This document shows, piece by piece, positions 1 through 7,750 of a stretch of 15,376 nucleotides of DNA. Every line of letters starts with the position of its first letter. Position 1 is the first letter of the stretch. Under the pieces are notes generated by a model, which had not been told where the DNA came from, did no database searches, and saw only the letters and a list, made by a program, of their open reading frames with translations. This DNA comes from DASYAN01 sp036501345 (GTDB lineage: Bacteria; Chloroflexota; Ktedonobacteria; Ktedonobacterales; Ktedonobacteraceae): contig DASYAN010000226.1 in NCBI GenBank assembly GCA_036501345.1, positions 1 through 15,376 on the forward strand. The letters are read 5' to 3'. The position numbers and the translations under genes were made by a program.

Positions 1-321
1 ATAAATTCTCCATTCATGAAAAGTGTTTTTGCGTTCATTCTGTGTGATATTCGATAAGTGGCGTATCGCTACTTACCCTTTCCTGCCTTTCTTGATATTT
101 TGAAACAGAGCCAATCGCGGCGGGGCAAGCATACTCGCCCCAACCAATAGTATAGCATAGAAAGTGGATACTCTATTGCTTGCAGACCTATATAAACCCA
201 ATTTTTCACATCTATTGGTATCCACCATCAATAAAATCTTAGTGCAATTTATTGCCTGTATTGTAGGGACCCGATTTACCGTGTGCCCTTCCGGGTATCG
301 CGTCCGTTGTTGCCCCCATAC
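1..321. other. Non-coding stretch downstream of arginase gene
   Basis: No convincing gene is present. It contains a 9-bp imperfect inverted repeat (TAAGTGGCG at 55-63, CGCTACTTA at 67-75, three-base loop) and a GC-rich hairpin (GGGGC at 122-126, GCCCC at 137-141). Either could end transcription coming from an adjacent gene, but neither is followed by a clean T tract. Positions 244-305 hold one copy of a dispersed repeat listed separately. The short open frames here have no recognisable protein features and overlap the arginase gene antisense. Confidence 0.6.
244..305 (-). repeat. Dispersed hairpin repeat, copy A (after arginase)
   Basis: Read on the minus strand, just beyond the arginase stop, this stretch has GGACGCGATA, then an 18-base segment including CCGGAAGGGCACACGG, then TAAATCGGGTCCCTAC, then GGCAATAAATTGC. 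The same blocks occur in the same order at 11035-11078, just after rplT, without the 18-base insert. The 16-base core TAAATCGGGTCCCTAC (complement at 263-278) is identical in both. Each copy follows the 3' end of a gene in that gene's own direction, so a role in mRNA 3' ends or a mobile repeat of REP/MITE type is possible. Confidence 0.7.
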
Positions 322-1215
322 TCACAAAATCTTTTTGCCCATTGCCGACAGGATAAGCTCAACTGCGAGCAAGGCGGTGGCATTTTCACGATCGAGAATA
401 GAATTGACTTCAACTACATCCATGGAGATCATACGCCCGCAGTCGGCAATCATTTCCATGGCGAAATGTGCCTCGCGATAGCTGAGTCCACCGCGGACGG
501 GAGTGCCCACTCCAGGAGCCTCGTTTGGATCTAGTGAGTCCATATCCAGGCTGAGATGGATGGGAGCGTTGTTGGCTCCGGCAATCTCGATAGCCTGTTG
601 CATGATTACTGAGATGCCACGGCGATCAATGTCGGACATAGTAAAGACATGGATATTACTGGCCCGTAGGAGGTCTTGTTCACCAGTATCCAGGCTGCGT
701 GCGCCGATGATGACGATTCTGTTTTTGTCGAGTTTCGGGCTCCAGCCACCAACATCAGTGAGCTGTTTATCGCCGAGACCAGCCAGGGCAGCAAGGATCA
801 TGCCGTGGACATTGCCGGATGGCGTTGTTTCCTCGGTATTGAAATCTCCATGAGCATCGACCCAGATAACACCGAGTGGCTGGTGTACCTTGGCAATTCC
901 ACTAATCGAGCCAAGGGCAATGCTATGATCACCGCCCAGAATGAGCGGAAACTCCTGTGCCTGCAGAGCAGTAGTGACTGTGGAAGCCAGTTCTTCGGAT
1001 GCCTGAACGATTTGTTCGAGATATTTTAGATGGGGGTTGCCGATCGCAAGGTTTTCCATTAACGCTATCGAGAGATCTCCTGCATCGTGAACGGTATGAC
1101 CGAGGCTTTGCAGTTGATGACTCAGACCAGCGTAGCGAATTGCCCTGGGACCGATATCAACACCTCGTCGGTCCGCACCTAAGTCAATCGGTGCCCCAAT
1201 TACGCAAATACGCAT
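322..1215 (-). CDS. rocF: Arginase
   Basis: Predicted 297-residue arginase of the ureohydrolase family, hydrolysing L-arginine to L-ornithine and urea with a binuclear manganese centre in the cytoplasm. Metal ligands are visible: GGDHS (His97), DAHGDFN (Asp120, His122, Asp124) and SLDMDSLDP (Asp224, Asp226). DAHGDFNTEETTPSGNVHGM is the arginase rather than the agmatinase version of the loop. The length is normal. The frame stays open 17 codons upstream to an ATG at 1266, but that ATG lies inside a strong -10 box (TATAAT), so the ATG at 1215 is the likely start; AGAGGA lies upstream of it. The gene diverges from a glutamate dehydrogenase gene, which fits arginine-to-glutamate catabolism. Function is confident; the pathway link is inferred. 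Confidence 0.93.
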   Translation of the reverse strand: MRICVIGAPIDLGADRRGVDIGPRAIRYAGLSHQLQSLGHTVHDAGDLSIALMENLAIGNPHLKYLEQIVQASEELASTVTTALQAQEFPLILGGDHSIALGSISGIAKVHQPLGVIWVDAHGDFNTEETTPSGNVHGMILAALAGLGDKQLTDVGGWSPKLDKNRIVIIGARSLDTGEQDLLRASNIHVFTMSDIDRRGISVIMQQAIEIAGANNAPIHLSLDMDSLDPNEAPGVGTPVRGGLSYREAHFAMEMIADCGRMISMDVVEVNSILDRENATALLAVELILSAMGKKIL

Positions 1216-1264
1216 AAGGGTTTCTATCCTCTGTTCGTCTTTGAACACTGTACCTTTTATCGCC

Positions 1265-1293
1265 ATTATAGCCCTCGCGCATATATTTGTCTA
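1265..1293 (-). promoter_or_regulatory. Arginase promoter (sigma70-type)
   Basis: On the minus strand, -35 TAGACA (complement at 1288-1293) and -10 TATAAT (complement at 1265-1270) are separated by exactly 17 bases. The match to consensus is 5/6 and 6/6. A start site just downstream gives a leader of roughly 40 bases before the ATG at 1215. The -10 box overlaps the upstream in-frame ATG at 1266, which argues against using that codon. Confidence 0.7.
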
Positions 1294-1325
1294 TCAATAT
1301 TGACCTCGTACATATATTTGTCTAT
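1280..1325. repeat. 15-bp direct repeat spanning arginase -35 region
   Basis: CATATATTTGTCTAT occurs at 1280-1294 and again at 1311-1325, a 31-base offset. Read on the minus strand, the duplicated unit includes the -35 hexamer TAGACA, the 17-base spacer and a degenerate -10 (AATATT in the distal copy). The two 31-base units agree at 25 positions by hand count. This could be a duplicated promoter or a pair of regulator sites spaced by about three helical turns. Confidence 0.7.
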
Positions 1326-1345
1326 GGATATGGAACCTGTTCATG

Positions 1346-1375
1346 TTGAAAGCACGGTGAGAAGGATGCTATACT
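1346..1375 (+). promoter_or_regulatory. Glutamate dehydrogenase promoter
   Basis: -35 TTGAAA (1346-1351) and -10 TATACT (1370-1375) are separated by 18 bases, each a 5/6 match to consensus. The predicted leader of about 100 bases holds a short GCCC/GGGC hairpin and ends in a strong ribosome binding site, GAGGAGGAGTGA, immediately before the ATG at 1484. Confidence 0.6.
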
Positions 1376-1483
1376 ATGTGTATTATATCAATGGTCAAGC
1401 CTGCCCGTCTCAGGGCGGATTTGCTACTTTAAGCAATGGAGCTTCGCATGCAGAGATGTGTGAGATCTTCCGAGGAGGAGTGA

Positions 1484-2737
1484 ATGGTTGCCAATGTTGT
1501 AAATCTTTATGACGTGGCGGTTGAACAGTTTAATGATGCTGCTGAGCGTCTAGGTTTGTCACAGCCAATGCGTGCTATTTTGAGTAAACCGAAACGTGAA
1601 TTGGTTGTGAATTTCCCGGTGCGCATGGACAATGGGAATGTTGAAATGTTTACGGGCTATCGTGTGCAACATAACATTAACCGTGGTCCTGCTAAGGGGG
1701 GTATCCGTTTTAGTCCTCTCGTTTCCCTTGATGAAGTACGCGCTCTGGCGATGTGGATGACATGGAAGTGTGCCGTGGTTGGCATTCCCTTTGGTGGTGC
1801 CAAGGGTGGGGTGATCTGTGATCCTCGTAAAATGTCCCGTGTCGAACTCGAACGGATGACTCGTCGCTACGCCACGGAAATTTCTATTCTGATGGGGCCT
1901 AATAGTGATATCCCTGCTCCTGATATGAATACTAATCCCCAGGTAATGGCCTGGATTATGGATACGTATTCTATGCATGAAGGTTATTCTGTTCCCGCTG
2001 TGATTACTGGCAAGCCTCTGTCAATTGGCGGTAGTGAAGGGCGGCTTGAGGCTACTGCACGCGGTGTGCAGGTGATCACACGCGAAGCGATGCATGACTA
2101 TAACATGGTGCCAGAGGACTGTTCCGTGGTGATCCAGGGTTTTGGCAATGTCGGTAGTATTACTGCTCGCTTATTGCATGAGCTGGGATGTAAGATAGTT
2201 GGTTTAAGTGATATCAATGGTGGGGTCTATAATCCTAAGGGCATTAATATACCGCGAGCCCTGCGCTATTCGAAAGAGCACGGGACTTTGCTAGAATTGC
2301 CTGATACGGAAGCGGTTTCCAACGAGGGGTTGTTAGAACTGCCTTGTGATATATTGATTCCTGCCGCTCTAGAGAATCAGTTGACCGGCGGGAATGCCGC
2401 GCGGGTCAAGGCACGCATGATTGTTGAGGCCGCCAATGGTCCGACGACTCCAGAGGCCGAACACATTCTCTACGATCGGGGAATAACGATTGTGCCCGAT
2501 ATTTTGGCGAACGCTGGCGGTGTGACCGTTAGCTACTTCGAATGGGTACAGGACCTCCAGCACTTCTTCTGGGCTGAACAGGAGATTAACCAGCGGTTGG
2601 AGGCAATTATGACCAGGGCATATCAGGCAGTACAACACAAGGCGCGGGAGCAGGAGACGAATTTACGCCTGGGAGCATATTTATTAGCCGTGGCGCGTGT
2701 CGCTGAGGCAACTGAGCTTCGTGGTGTATATCCGTGA
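1484..2737 (+). CDS. gdhA: Glu/Leu/Phe/Val dehydrogenase (glutamate dehydrogenase)
   Basis: 417-residue NAD(P)-dependent glutamate dehydrogenase, interconverting glutamate with 2-oxoglutarate and ammonium; in the cell it would be a cytoplasmic, probably hexameric enzyme. The N-terminal dimerisation/catalytic domain carries GPAKGGIRF (Lys71), the WKCAVV lysine (Lys95) and PFGGAKGGV (Lys107). The Rossmann domain starts near residue 213 with QGFGNVGS (Gly219, Gly221, Gly224). NAANGPTT- and NAGGV-like motifs follow (here EAANGPTT and LANAGGVTVSYFEW). Size matches the roughly 410-430-residue bacterial and archaeal class. A GAGGAGGAG ribosome binding site fixes the start. Leucine or valine dehydrogenase is a less likely alternative because the substrate-pocket motifs look GDH-like. 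Divergence from arginase suggests a catabolic role, which is inferred. Confidence 0.92.
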   Translation: MVANVVNLYDVAVEQFNDAAERLGLSQPMRAILSKPKRELVVNFPVRMDNGNVEMFTGYRVQHNINRGPAKGGIRFSPLVSLDEVRALAMWMTWKCAVVGIPFGGAKGGVICDPRKMSRVELERMTRRYATEISILMGPNSDIPAPDMNTNPQVMAWIMDTYSMHEGYSVPAVITGKPLSIGGSEGRLEATARGVQVITREAMHDYNMVPEDCSVVIQGFGNVGSITARLLHELGCKIVGLSDINGGVYNPKGINIPRALRYSKEHGTLLELPDTEAVSNEGLLELPCDILIPAALENQLTGGNAARVKARMIVEAANGPTTPEAEHILYDRGITIVPDILANAGGVTVSYFEWVQDLQHFFWAEQEINQRLEAIMTRAYQAVQHKAREQETNLRLGAYLLAVARVAEATELRGVYP

Positions 2738-2783
2738 GTGGTTTATCAAACTTACCCTATTAGTATATCTCTACAATTTATAC

Positions 2784-2826
2784 CGAGGAGCAACAATATC
2801 CGCTGCTCCTCGATTCTTTATTTTGC
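2784..2826 (+). terminator. Intrinsic terminator of glutamate dehydrogenase gene
   Basis: Perfect 9-bp stem CGAGGAGCA (2784-2792) with TGCTCCTCG (2804-2812), an 11-base loop and a T-rich tail ATTCTTTATTTT. It lies about 45 bases after the stop codon. Confidence 0.85.
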
Positions 2827-3169
2827 TCGGCAGCTGTAATTTCCTGCTTATATCGTCTAAGCAAATTTAGCATTCATCCCTTGCTAGGTCTTCCTTCTCA
2901 AGCTCTGGAGCATATGGTTGAGCTCAAATGTCCGCTTTGCCCTCTGAACCCTTGCTAAGTTGTCCGATGTCTTGCTTCAAATTGTCCGCTTTGTCTCTTA
3001 CAAAAAAGCTCCTTCATTGGGTATCCTTAAAGAGGTTGGTGTGAGTGAGATATCCACTCATCGTCATCGGATTCCTCGAAGGAAACAGTGTTCTCCAACT
3101 ATCTCACCTCGGCTACATTACCTCACAATCACACCAACCATTTTTTCTATTCGACACTCAATAAGAAGT
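2827..3169. other. Non-coding stretch with repeated motifs
   Basis: No protein gene is recognised between the gdhA terminator and the end of recJ. Short direct repeats are visible: TGTCCGCTTTG at 2929-2939 and 2983-2993, with a relative TTGTCCGATG at 2960-2969, and CCCTTGCTA at 2878-2886 and 2949-2957. The right part is a nested inverted repeat listed separately. A frame open at 2960-3217 has no recognisable features and runs into recJ antisense. Confidence 0.6.
3034..3147 (+). repeat. Large nested inverted repeat with T tract
   Basis: Outer arms GGTTGGTGTGA (3034-3044) and TCACACCAACC (3129-3139) are a perfect 11-bp match. Inside them GTGAGATA (3045-3052) pairs with TATCTCAC (3100-3107), and the centre holds TTCCT/AGGAA around 3072-3084. 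A run of T (ATTTTTTCT) directly follows the right arm. Transcribed left to right it would fold into a rod of about 105 nucleotides ending like an intrinsic terminator. It sits just beyond the recJ stop but points towards recJ. Confidence 0.65.
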
Positions 3170-4981
3170 TTACTCATCTGCAGCTTCTACATCCAGAATT
3201 TTCAGCCATACTTCTGACCTGGCATCTTCTGAAGACTCTAGCTTGAAGATAATATTTACATGAGAGATATTCTCAAGTCGTTGCACCTCAGATGCTCCAT
3301 GTGTGTAGGTGCCGAAATACTGTGTGTTACTATTGGTTGCTCTCAGGCGCAAGCGCAGATTTTGTTTATTGAAACCACTAGTTCGTATATCAAGCAGATC
3401 CAAATTTTCCATTTTGAAGATGGGGTCGGGATTGCCAGCGCCGAACGGGCTTAGACGGCGGATTGTTTTGTACATGCTATATGTAAGATTTTCGATTTTA
3501 GTGAATGTCAGGTCAACCATTTTAGGCGCGGCAACTGGCAAGCTTTCTAGAGGCTCTTGCTCAGTAACTGTGCCCGTCAGGTCTGGTATTTGTGTGCCCT
3601 CGATTATCGGTGGGGCTGCTAGTTCGGCATTTTCTTGCCAGTGCAGGAGATGTTCTCTGAGTAGTTCAATGCGTTCACTCTTGATGGTAAAGCCTGCGGC
3701 CTGCGCATGCCCGCCGTAGCGCTCTAGTTGATCCCCAAAACTACGCAATGCCTCGATGATGTTGAAGTTTTTCTGGCTACGGGCCGAGCCGCGACTCAAT
3801 TGTGTCTGGAGATCATTGTTGAGGACAAAAACAGGTTTTTTGGTTTCTTCGGCTAGTTTACCAGCGACTAGACCGATAATGCCCTCATGCCAGTTGTCAC
3901 CGCTGACAAGGATGATGGGGTGGGTGGACTGGCTCCGTGCCTGTTCGCGCACATTTTTCATCAGTTCCTCTGTACGCTGCTGGCGTGCAATATTGAGTTG
4001 GTCTAACTCAGCGGCGAGAACTTTGGCTGTTTCATCATCATCAGTCGTTAGAAGCTCGAATGCAATGCTGGCCTCTTTCATGCGGCCTGCTGCGTTGAGG
4101 CGAGGTGCCAGGCCAAAAGAAATGTCGCGTTCGCGTAGACGGCCTTGTTGTAGATTTGTTGTGCGCATAAGAGCCTTCAGGCCTGGTTTACTGGTAGCGT
4201 TCAAACGTTGCATACCCAGGTGTACCAGAGTATGATTTTCTCCCAGTAGAGGCGCGATGTCGGCAATGGTGCCGATGGCGACCAGATCGAGTAATGCTAA
4301 TTCTTGCTCTGTACTGCGTTTGTGAGCGCGATAGAGGGCTTGTGTGAGCTTGAAGGCTATTCCTACCCCACAGAGATAACGCTCCCCGTATGTGCAATCT
4401 GGGCGCCAGGGATTGATCATCGCATAGGCGTCTGGTAGCTCCGCTGGTGGATGATGATGGTCAGTAATGATTATGTCAATGCCAAGCGATCTCGCATATT
4501 CGACCTGTTCAACATCGGAGCTGGCGCAATCGGTAGTAATGATCAGAGAGGTGCCGCGTGCTTTGAGCTGGTCGAGTGCGGGCAAGTTAAGGCCGCAGCC
4601 ATCACGTAGTCTGTGGGGGATATGGTAGTCAAGTACTGCCTCGGGTTGTTTTAGAGAACGTAGTGCACGGAAGAGCAGGGCTGAAGAGGTGACCCCGTCG
4701 GCGTCATAGTCTCCGTAGACGGTGATATGCTCACGGTTGACCAATGCTTGTTCAATACGTGTAATGGCAAGGGCCATATCGATAAGAGCGAGTGGATCGC
4801 GCGTAGTGTCATAGTCTGCCTGGAGAAAAGCTGTCATTTCCTCTAATGTTTTGAGACCACGATTGTGGAGCAATTGGGTGAGCACTGGATCAATCCCGGT
4901 ATGCTTAGCCGCTTGGAATTGTTCATTTGAAAGTTGGGGATAAACCTCCCATGTTGTTGAGTGCGACGTTGAAGATCCCAA
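3170..4981 (-). CDS. recJ: Single-stranded-DNA-specific exonuclease RecJ
   Basis: 603-residue RecJ, a 5'-to-3' single-stranded DNA exonuclease of the DHH superfamily used in recombination and mismatch or base-excision repair. Motifs in order: YGDYDADGVTSS (Asp91, Asp93, Asp95), the TTDCASS aspartate (Asp151), DHHHPP (Asp174-His177), the LNAAGR stretch near 295-300, then the DHHA1 domain with GDNWHEGIIGLVAGKL (361-375), SRGSARS (396-402) and GGHAQAAGF (423-431). An OB-fold region completes the protein. The length is normal. The frame starts with TTG at 4981, preceded by AAGGATAGG; the next Met (residue 49) would remove conserved N-terminal sequence, so TTG is preferred. It lies 24 bases after hemW, as the last gene of the foldase-hemW-recJ operon. 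Confidence 0.95.
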   Translation of the reverse strand: MGSSTSHSTTWEVYPQLSNEQFQAAKHTGIDPVLTQLLHNRGLKTLEEMTAFLQADYDTTRDPLALIDMALAITRIEQALVNREHITVYGDYDADGVTSSALLFRALRSLKQPEAVLDYHIPHRLRDGCGLNLPALDQLKARGTSLIITTDCASSDVEQVEYARSLGIDIIITDHHHPPAELPDAYAMINPWRPDCTYGERYLCGVGIAFKLTQALYRAHKRSTEQELALLDLVAIGTIADIAPLLGENHTLVHLGMQRLNATSKPGLKALMRTTNLQQGRLRERDISFGLAPRLNAAGRMKEASIAFELLTTDDDETAKVLAAELDQLNIARQQRTEELMKNVREQARSQSTHPIILVSGDNWHEGIIGLVAGKLAEETKKPVFVLNNDLQTQLSRGSARSQKNFNIIEALRSFGDQLERYGGHAQAAGFTIKSERIELLREHLLHWQENAELAAPPIIEGTQIPDLTGTVTEQEPLESLPVAAPKMVDLTFTKIENLTYSMYKTIRRLSPFGAGNPDPIFKMENLDLLDIRTSGFNKQNLRLRLRATNSNTQYFGTYTHGASEVQRLENISHVNIIFKLESSEDARSEVWLKILDVEAADE

Positions 4982-5005
4982 ATACCTATCCTTGTTAGAT
5001 AATAA

Positions 5006-6226
5006 TTAATCGGGTAGCAGGCGTAAAAAGACTTCATTACCGAGCAGTCGCCCACGCTTACTCAGGCGCAGCCACTCATCAGCACATTCCAGCAATCCGG
5101 CCTTTGTAACGGTTTGCAAGCGTTCGCCGACGAAGTCGACAAATGGGACTGCGAAACGTTCTTCAAAGGTCGGTAGATGGAGTCCCATGGCGGTGCGCAG
5201 TGCGAGAAACGCGGTTTCGGACATTGCCTGGAGATGGCCGATAGCTTCGCTCTCAGCCTCAGGTATTTGTCCCCCCTTGAGCTTTTTGACGTAGATCGAT
5301 GGGTTGCGCTCATTAGAGAAACGTCTTCCACCGAAACAGGAGTGAGCACCAGCTCCCATGCCAATATAAGGGAGATTTTTCCAATAGGTCAGGTTATGAC
5401 GGCTGTGGTGACCCGGTAAGGTCCAGTTTGAAATTTCATAATTGGTATAGCCAGCCTTGCCTAGATATTCATCGGCATACTCGTACATATCGGCGCACAG
5501 ATCCTCGTCACCAGGAGTGATGCGGCCCTGGTGTACCCAATCGTAAAACGGTGTGTCTTCCTCAATGATGAGCGAGTAAAGGGAGAGATGCTCAGGGTGC
5601 AGGGCCAGAGCGCAAGCGAGCGTTTCACGCCAGTGATCCATTGTCTGTTCTGGTAGACCAAACATCAAATCCAGGTTTATTGAAGTGAAACCTGCATTAC
5701 GTGCATAGCTGACGGCTTGCTGGACTTCCTCGGGTGTATGAATGCGTCCCAAAGCTTTGAGCAGACCGGGATCAAAGCTTTGTGCTCCCATGCTCAAACG
5801 GTTGATACCGGCGGCACGCAGACCAGCTAGTTGCTCCTGGTCCAGTGTGCCAGGATTGGCTTCTAGGGTGATTTCGGCATCTTTGTCTACTGCGAAAGAG
5901 CTATAGCAAGCTTCGAGTAAGTCTGTGATCTGTGACACACTGAGGAGACTGGGAGTGCCACCCCCAAAAAAGATGGTACGTGAACGACGAGGAGATCTAT
6001 CTCCATGTTGAGCCATTTGTCCTGCCAGTCTGATTTCGGTGAGTAGTGCACGCACATATGGCTCACGCATCGGGAGGATACCTGCATAGGTATTGAAGTC
6101 ACAGTAGTGGCAACGAGTATGACAAAATGGAATATGCAGGTAGAGCGAGACCGTTTCCAGGAGTTGCTGGATTGGTTCCGTTGGCTGTATGGTGTCTGTG
6201 GGAAGTGGTGGGGCCGACAGAGTCAT
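5006..6226 (-). CDS. hemW: Radical SAM haem chaperone HemW
   Basis: 406-residue radical SAM protein of the HemW family, long annotated as an oxygen-independent coproporphyrinogen III oxidase but characterised as a haem-binding chaperone that hands haem to respiratory enzymes. The cluster motif is CHTRCHYCDF (Cys35, Cys39, Cys42). GGGTPS (88-93) and LEANPGT (121-127) are SAM-pocket elements. HNLTYW (277-282) is the haem-associated signature that distinguishes HemW from true HemN. The C-terminal wing domain is complete. The ATG at 6226 overlaps the stop codon of the upstream foldase gene as TAATG, which implies translational coupling and gives the start. recJ follows closely downstream. Confidence 0.93.
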   Translation of the reverse strand: MTLSAPPLPTDTIQPTEPIQQLLETVSLYLHIPFCHTRCHYCDFNTYAGILPMREPYVRALLTEIRLAGQMAQHGDRSPRRSRTIFFGGGTPSLLSVSQITDLLEACYSSFAVDKDAEITLEANPGTLDQEQLAGLRAAGINRLSMGAQSFDPGLLKALGRIHTPEEVQQAVSYARNAGFTSINLDLMFGLPEQTMDHWRETLACALALHPEHLSLYSLIIEEDTPFYDWVHQGRITPGDEDLCADMYEYADEYLGKAGYTNYEISNWTLPGHHSRHNLTYWKNLPYIGMGAGAHSCFGGRRFSNERNPSIYVKKLKGGQIPEAESEAIGHLQAMSETAFLALRTAMGLHLPTFEERFAVPFVDFVGERLQTVTKAGLLECADEWLRLSKRGRLLGNEVFLRLLPD

Positions 6227-6312
6227 TATGGGCCACCACTTCCTGGCATCCCACTGCTAGGTATACCACCAAGCATTCCGCTACTAGGTACACCACCGGG
6301 CATGCCAGAACT
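6226..6312 (-). repeat. Tandem repeats encoding Gly-Met-Pro-rich tail
   Basis: Roughly 27-base units in the 3' end of the foldase gene encode repeats such as GMPGGVPSS, GMLGGIPSS and GMPGSGGP. On the plus strand the units recur around CTAGGTATACCACC and CTAGGTACACCACC. The tail is probably disordered. Copy number may vary between strains. Confidence 0.75.
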
Positions 6313-7686
6313 ACCAGCTGGATTAGAGCCTGGTGGAGAGCTAGGAATATCCTGTGGCATGTTTTGTGGGTCAAATTCCATAGTGGAATCACCCGGTGTT
6401 AGATGTGCTTTAACCTCCTGAGAGTTAAGCCAAGCAATCAGCGGGGTATCATCTGCTTTAAGTGTGTCTAGGGTGTGGGGATCATCGACTTTACGGGATG
6501 GATCAATGTCCTCGATCTGTACAACGTGATAAGTACCGTTTTCGGTCAGCACCGGGCTTAAGTCTTTGACCTTACGTGCTGGATCGAAGAGCCAGTTATC
6601 GATAGCGCCAGTACCGCGTATATTCGAGGAGCTATTAACTGTATACTGCCAGCGAACCAGCCAGCCGAGTTCTCCACCGTTAGATTTGGTATTACTATCG
6701 ACAGATTTACTCTTGGCAAGTGTGGCGAAGTCTGTGCCCTTTTTGAGTTGGTTGAGAATGTTTTGGGCATCCTTAGAAGTACTCAGTGTGATGGCTCGTG
6801 CTTTTACCTGACGAGTAGGTGAAGTAATAAACGAGTGCTGGTAGTTGTTCATATTATCGCGTCGCAGTTTGAGCGCTAGCATAACGTGCATGTCATTATC
6901 GCTCACGCCGTATTTGCTCAGAAACTGACTGTAGGTAGTTCCTTTAGGTATCTGGACAATAAATTGGTTCATCGCTCTGGCGAGCTGGCTGGCGGATGGC
7001 TCAATCTTGTTCTGGATAGAACCGCTTTGCTGGGCAGTCCACTGGCGAATAATCAGATCGTCCTGTAGCCACTCGACACTCTCATTAGCGATCTGTGATT
7101 GGGTATCATTCGTTTGCGCGGTCGTAACATTTGTCTGCAATGTGGTCAATTGGGAGTTATCGCTATCATGCTGTTTCTGAGCAGTATCAATCTGCTTCTG
7201 AAGGTCTGCCTTTTTCGCTGGGTCCGTCGTAGATGAAAGTTGCGTCTTCAGATTATCGATCTTGGCCTGATCATTGGCAACCTGTGTGCTCAAATTATCC
7301 TTCTGAGCGATAATACCCTGTGGCCCATTAAGGTTATTATTTGCTAGCTGTGCTTTGAAGACAACGAGCTTGTGGTAATCCGATTGTGGAATATTCTGGC
7401 CATTAACCGAAGTAATGGGTTGGTTTGGAACGACAATATTAATATTGATCCAGAAACCAACAAAAATCGCAATGATACCTGCAATAATTAAAATCGTAAG
7501 GGACCAGATGGCGCGGCGCTGGATCTGTGTTTTCTCGGTGCGAGAGAGGTGCTCTCCCCATCCAAAAATGAGAGGTTTACCATCGCGACGTGCCTCGACA
7601 TGTGCTGTCTGTTTGACATACTTTTTAGACTTGGCTGTACGCGATGATCGTCGCTGATCGGGCCGAGGCTTCATTTGACTTTTCAT
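6226..7686 (-). CDS. Membrane-anchored PpiC-type peptidyl-prolyl isomerase/foldase
   Basis: 486-residue predicted extracytoplasmic foldase. Using the frame that also opens with TTG at 7689, residues 1-58 are basic and cytoplasmic, 60-86 form one hydrophobic segment, and the rest lies outside. SVNGQNIPQSDYHKLV (94-110) is the SurA/PrsA N-terminal type motif. Residues about 128-200 are Gln/Asp/Thr/Lys-rich and probably coiled coil. A parvulin (rotamase) domain spans about 293-395, with GTDFATLAKSKSVD and NGGELGWL. The C-terminus is Pro/Gly/Ser-rich with repeats. ATG 7686 is preferred over TTG 7689 because GGAG lies five bases before it. There is no lipobox, unlike PrsA. It is first in the operon with hemW and recJ. 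Substrates are unknown. Confidence 0.85.
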   Translation of the reverse strand: MKSQMKPRPDQRRSSRTAKSKKYVKQTAHVEARRDGKPLIFGWGEHLSRTEKTQIQRRAIWSLTILIIAGIIAIFVGFWININIVVPNQPITSVNGQNIPQSDYHKLVVFKAQLANNNLNGPQGIIAQKDNLSTQVANDQAKIDNLKTQLSSTTDPAKKADLQKQIDTAQKQHDSDNSQLTTLQTNVTTAQTNDTQSQIANESVEWLQDDLIIRQWTAQQSGSIQNKIEPSASQLARAMNQFIVQIPKGTTYSQFLSKYGVSDNDMHVMLALKLRRDNMNNYQHSFITSPTRQVKARAITLSTSKDAQNILNQLKKGTDFATLAKSKSVDSNTKSNGGELGWLVRWQYTVNSSSNIRGTGAIDNWLFDPARKVKDLSPVLTENGTYHVVQIEDIDPSRKVDDPHTLDTLKADDTPLIAWLNSQEVKAHLTPGDSTMEFDPQNMPQDIPSSPPGSNPAGSSGMPGGVPSSGMLGGIPSSGMPGSGGP

Positions 7687-7703
7687 CAAAACTCCTCTCT
7701 AAA
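7675..7703 (+). promoter_or_regulatory. Possible promoter reading into structured RNA region
   Basis: On the plus strand TTGACT (7675-7680) is followed after 17 bases by TCTAAA (7698-7703). The -35 is a good match and the -10 is weak. It would drive transcription across the structured region at 7751-8160. It overlaps the start of the foldase gene, so the match could be chance. Confidence 0.3.
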
Positions 7704-7750
7704 TGACCATTTTGGTGCTGGGTGGTGTCCCCAGACATGATGGTCTCCTT

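Noticed and set aside
1300..1512. 70-codon frame overlapping the start of the glutamate dehydrogenase gene
   Set aside because: It overlaps the promoter and leader and has no recognisable features; the real start is fixed by the strong ribosome binding site before 1484.
2960..3217. 85-codon open frame after the glutamate dehydrogenase gene
   Set aside because: Low-complexity translation without a ribosome binding site; it runs through an inverted repeat and into the antisense of recJ.
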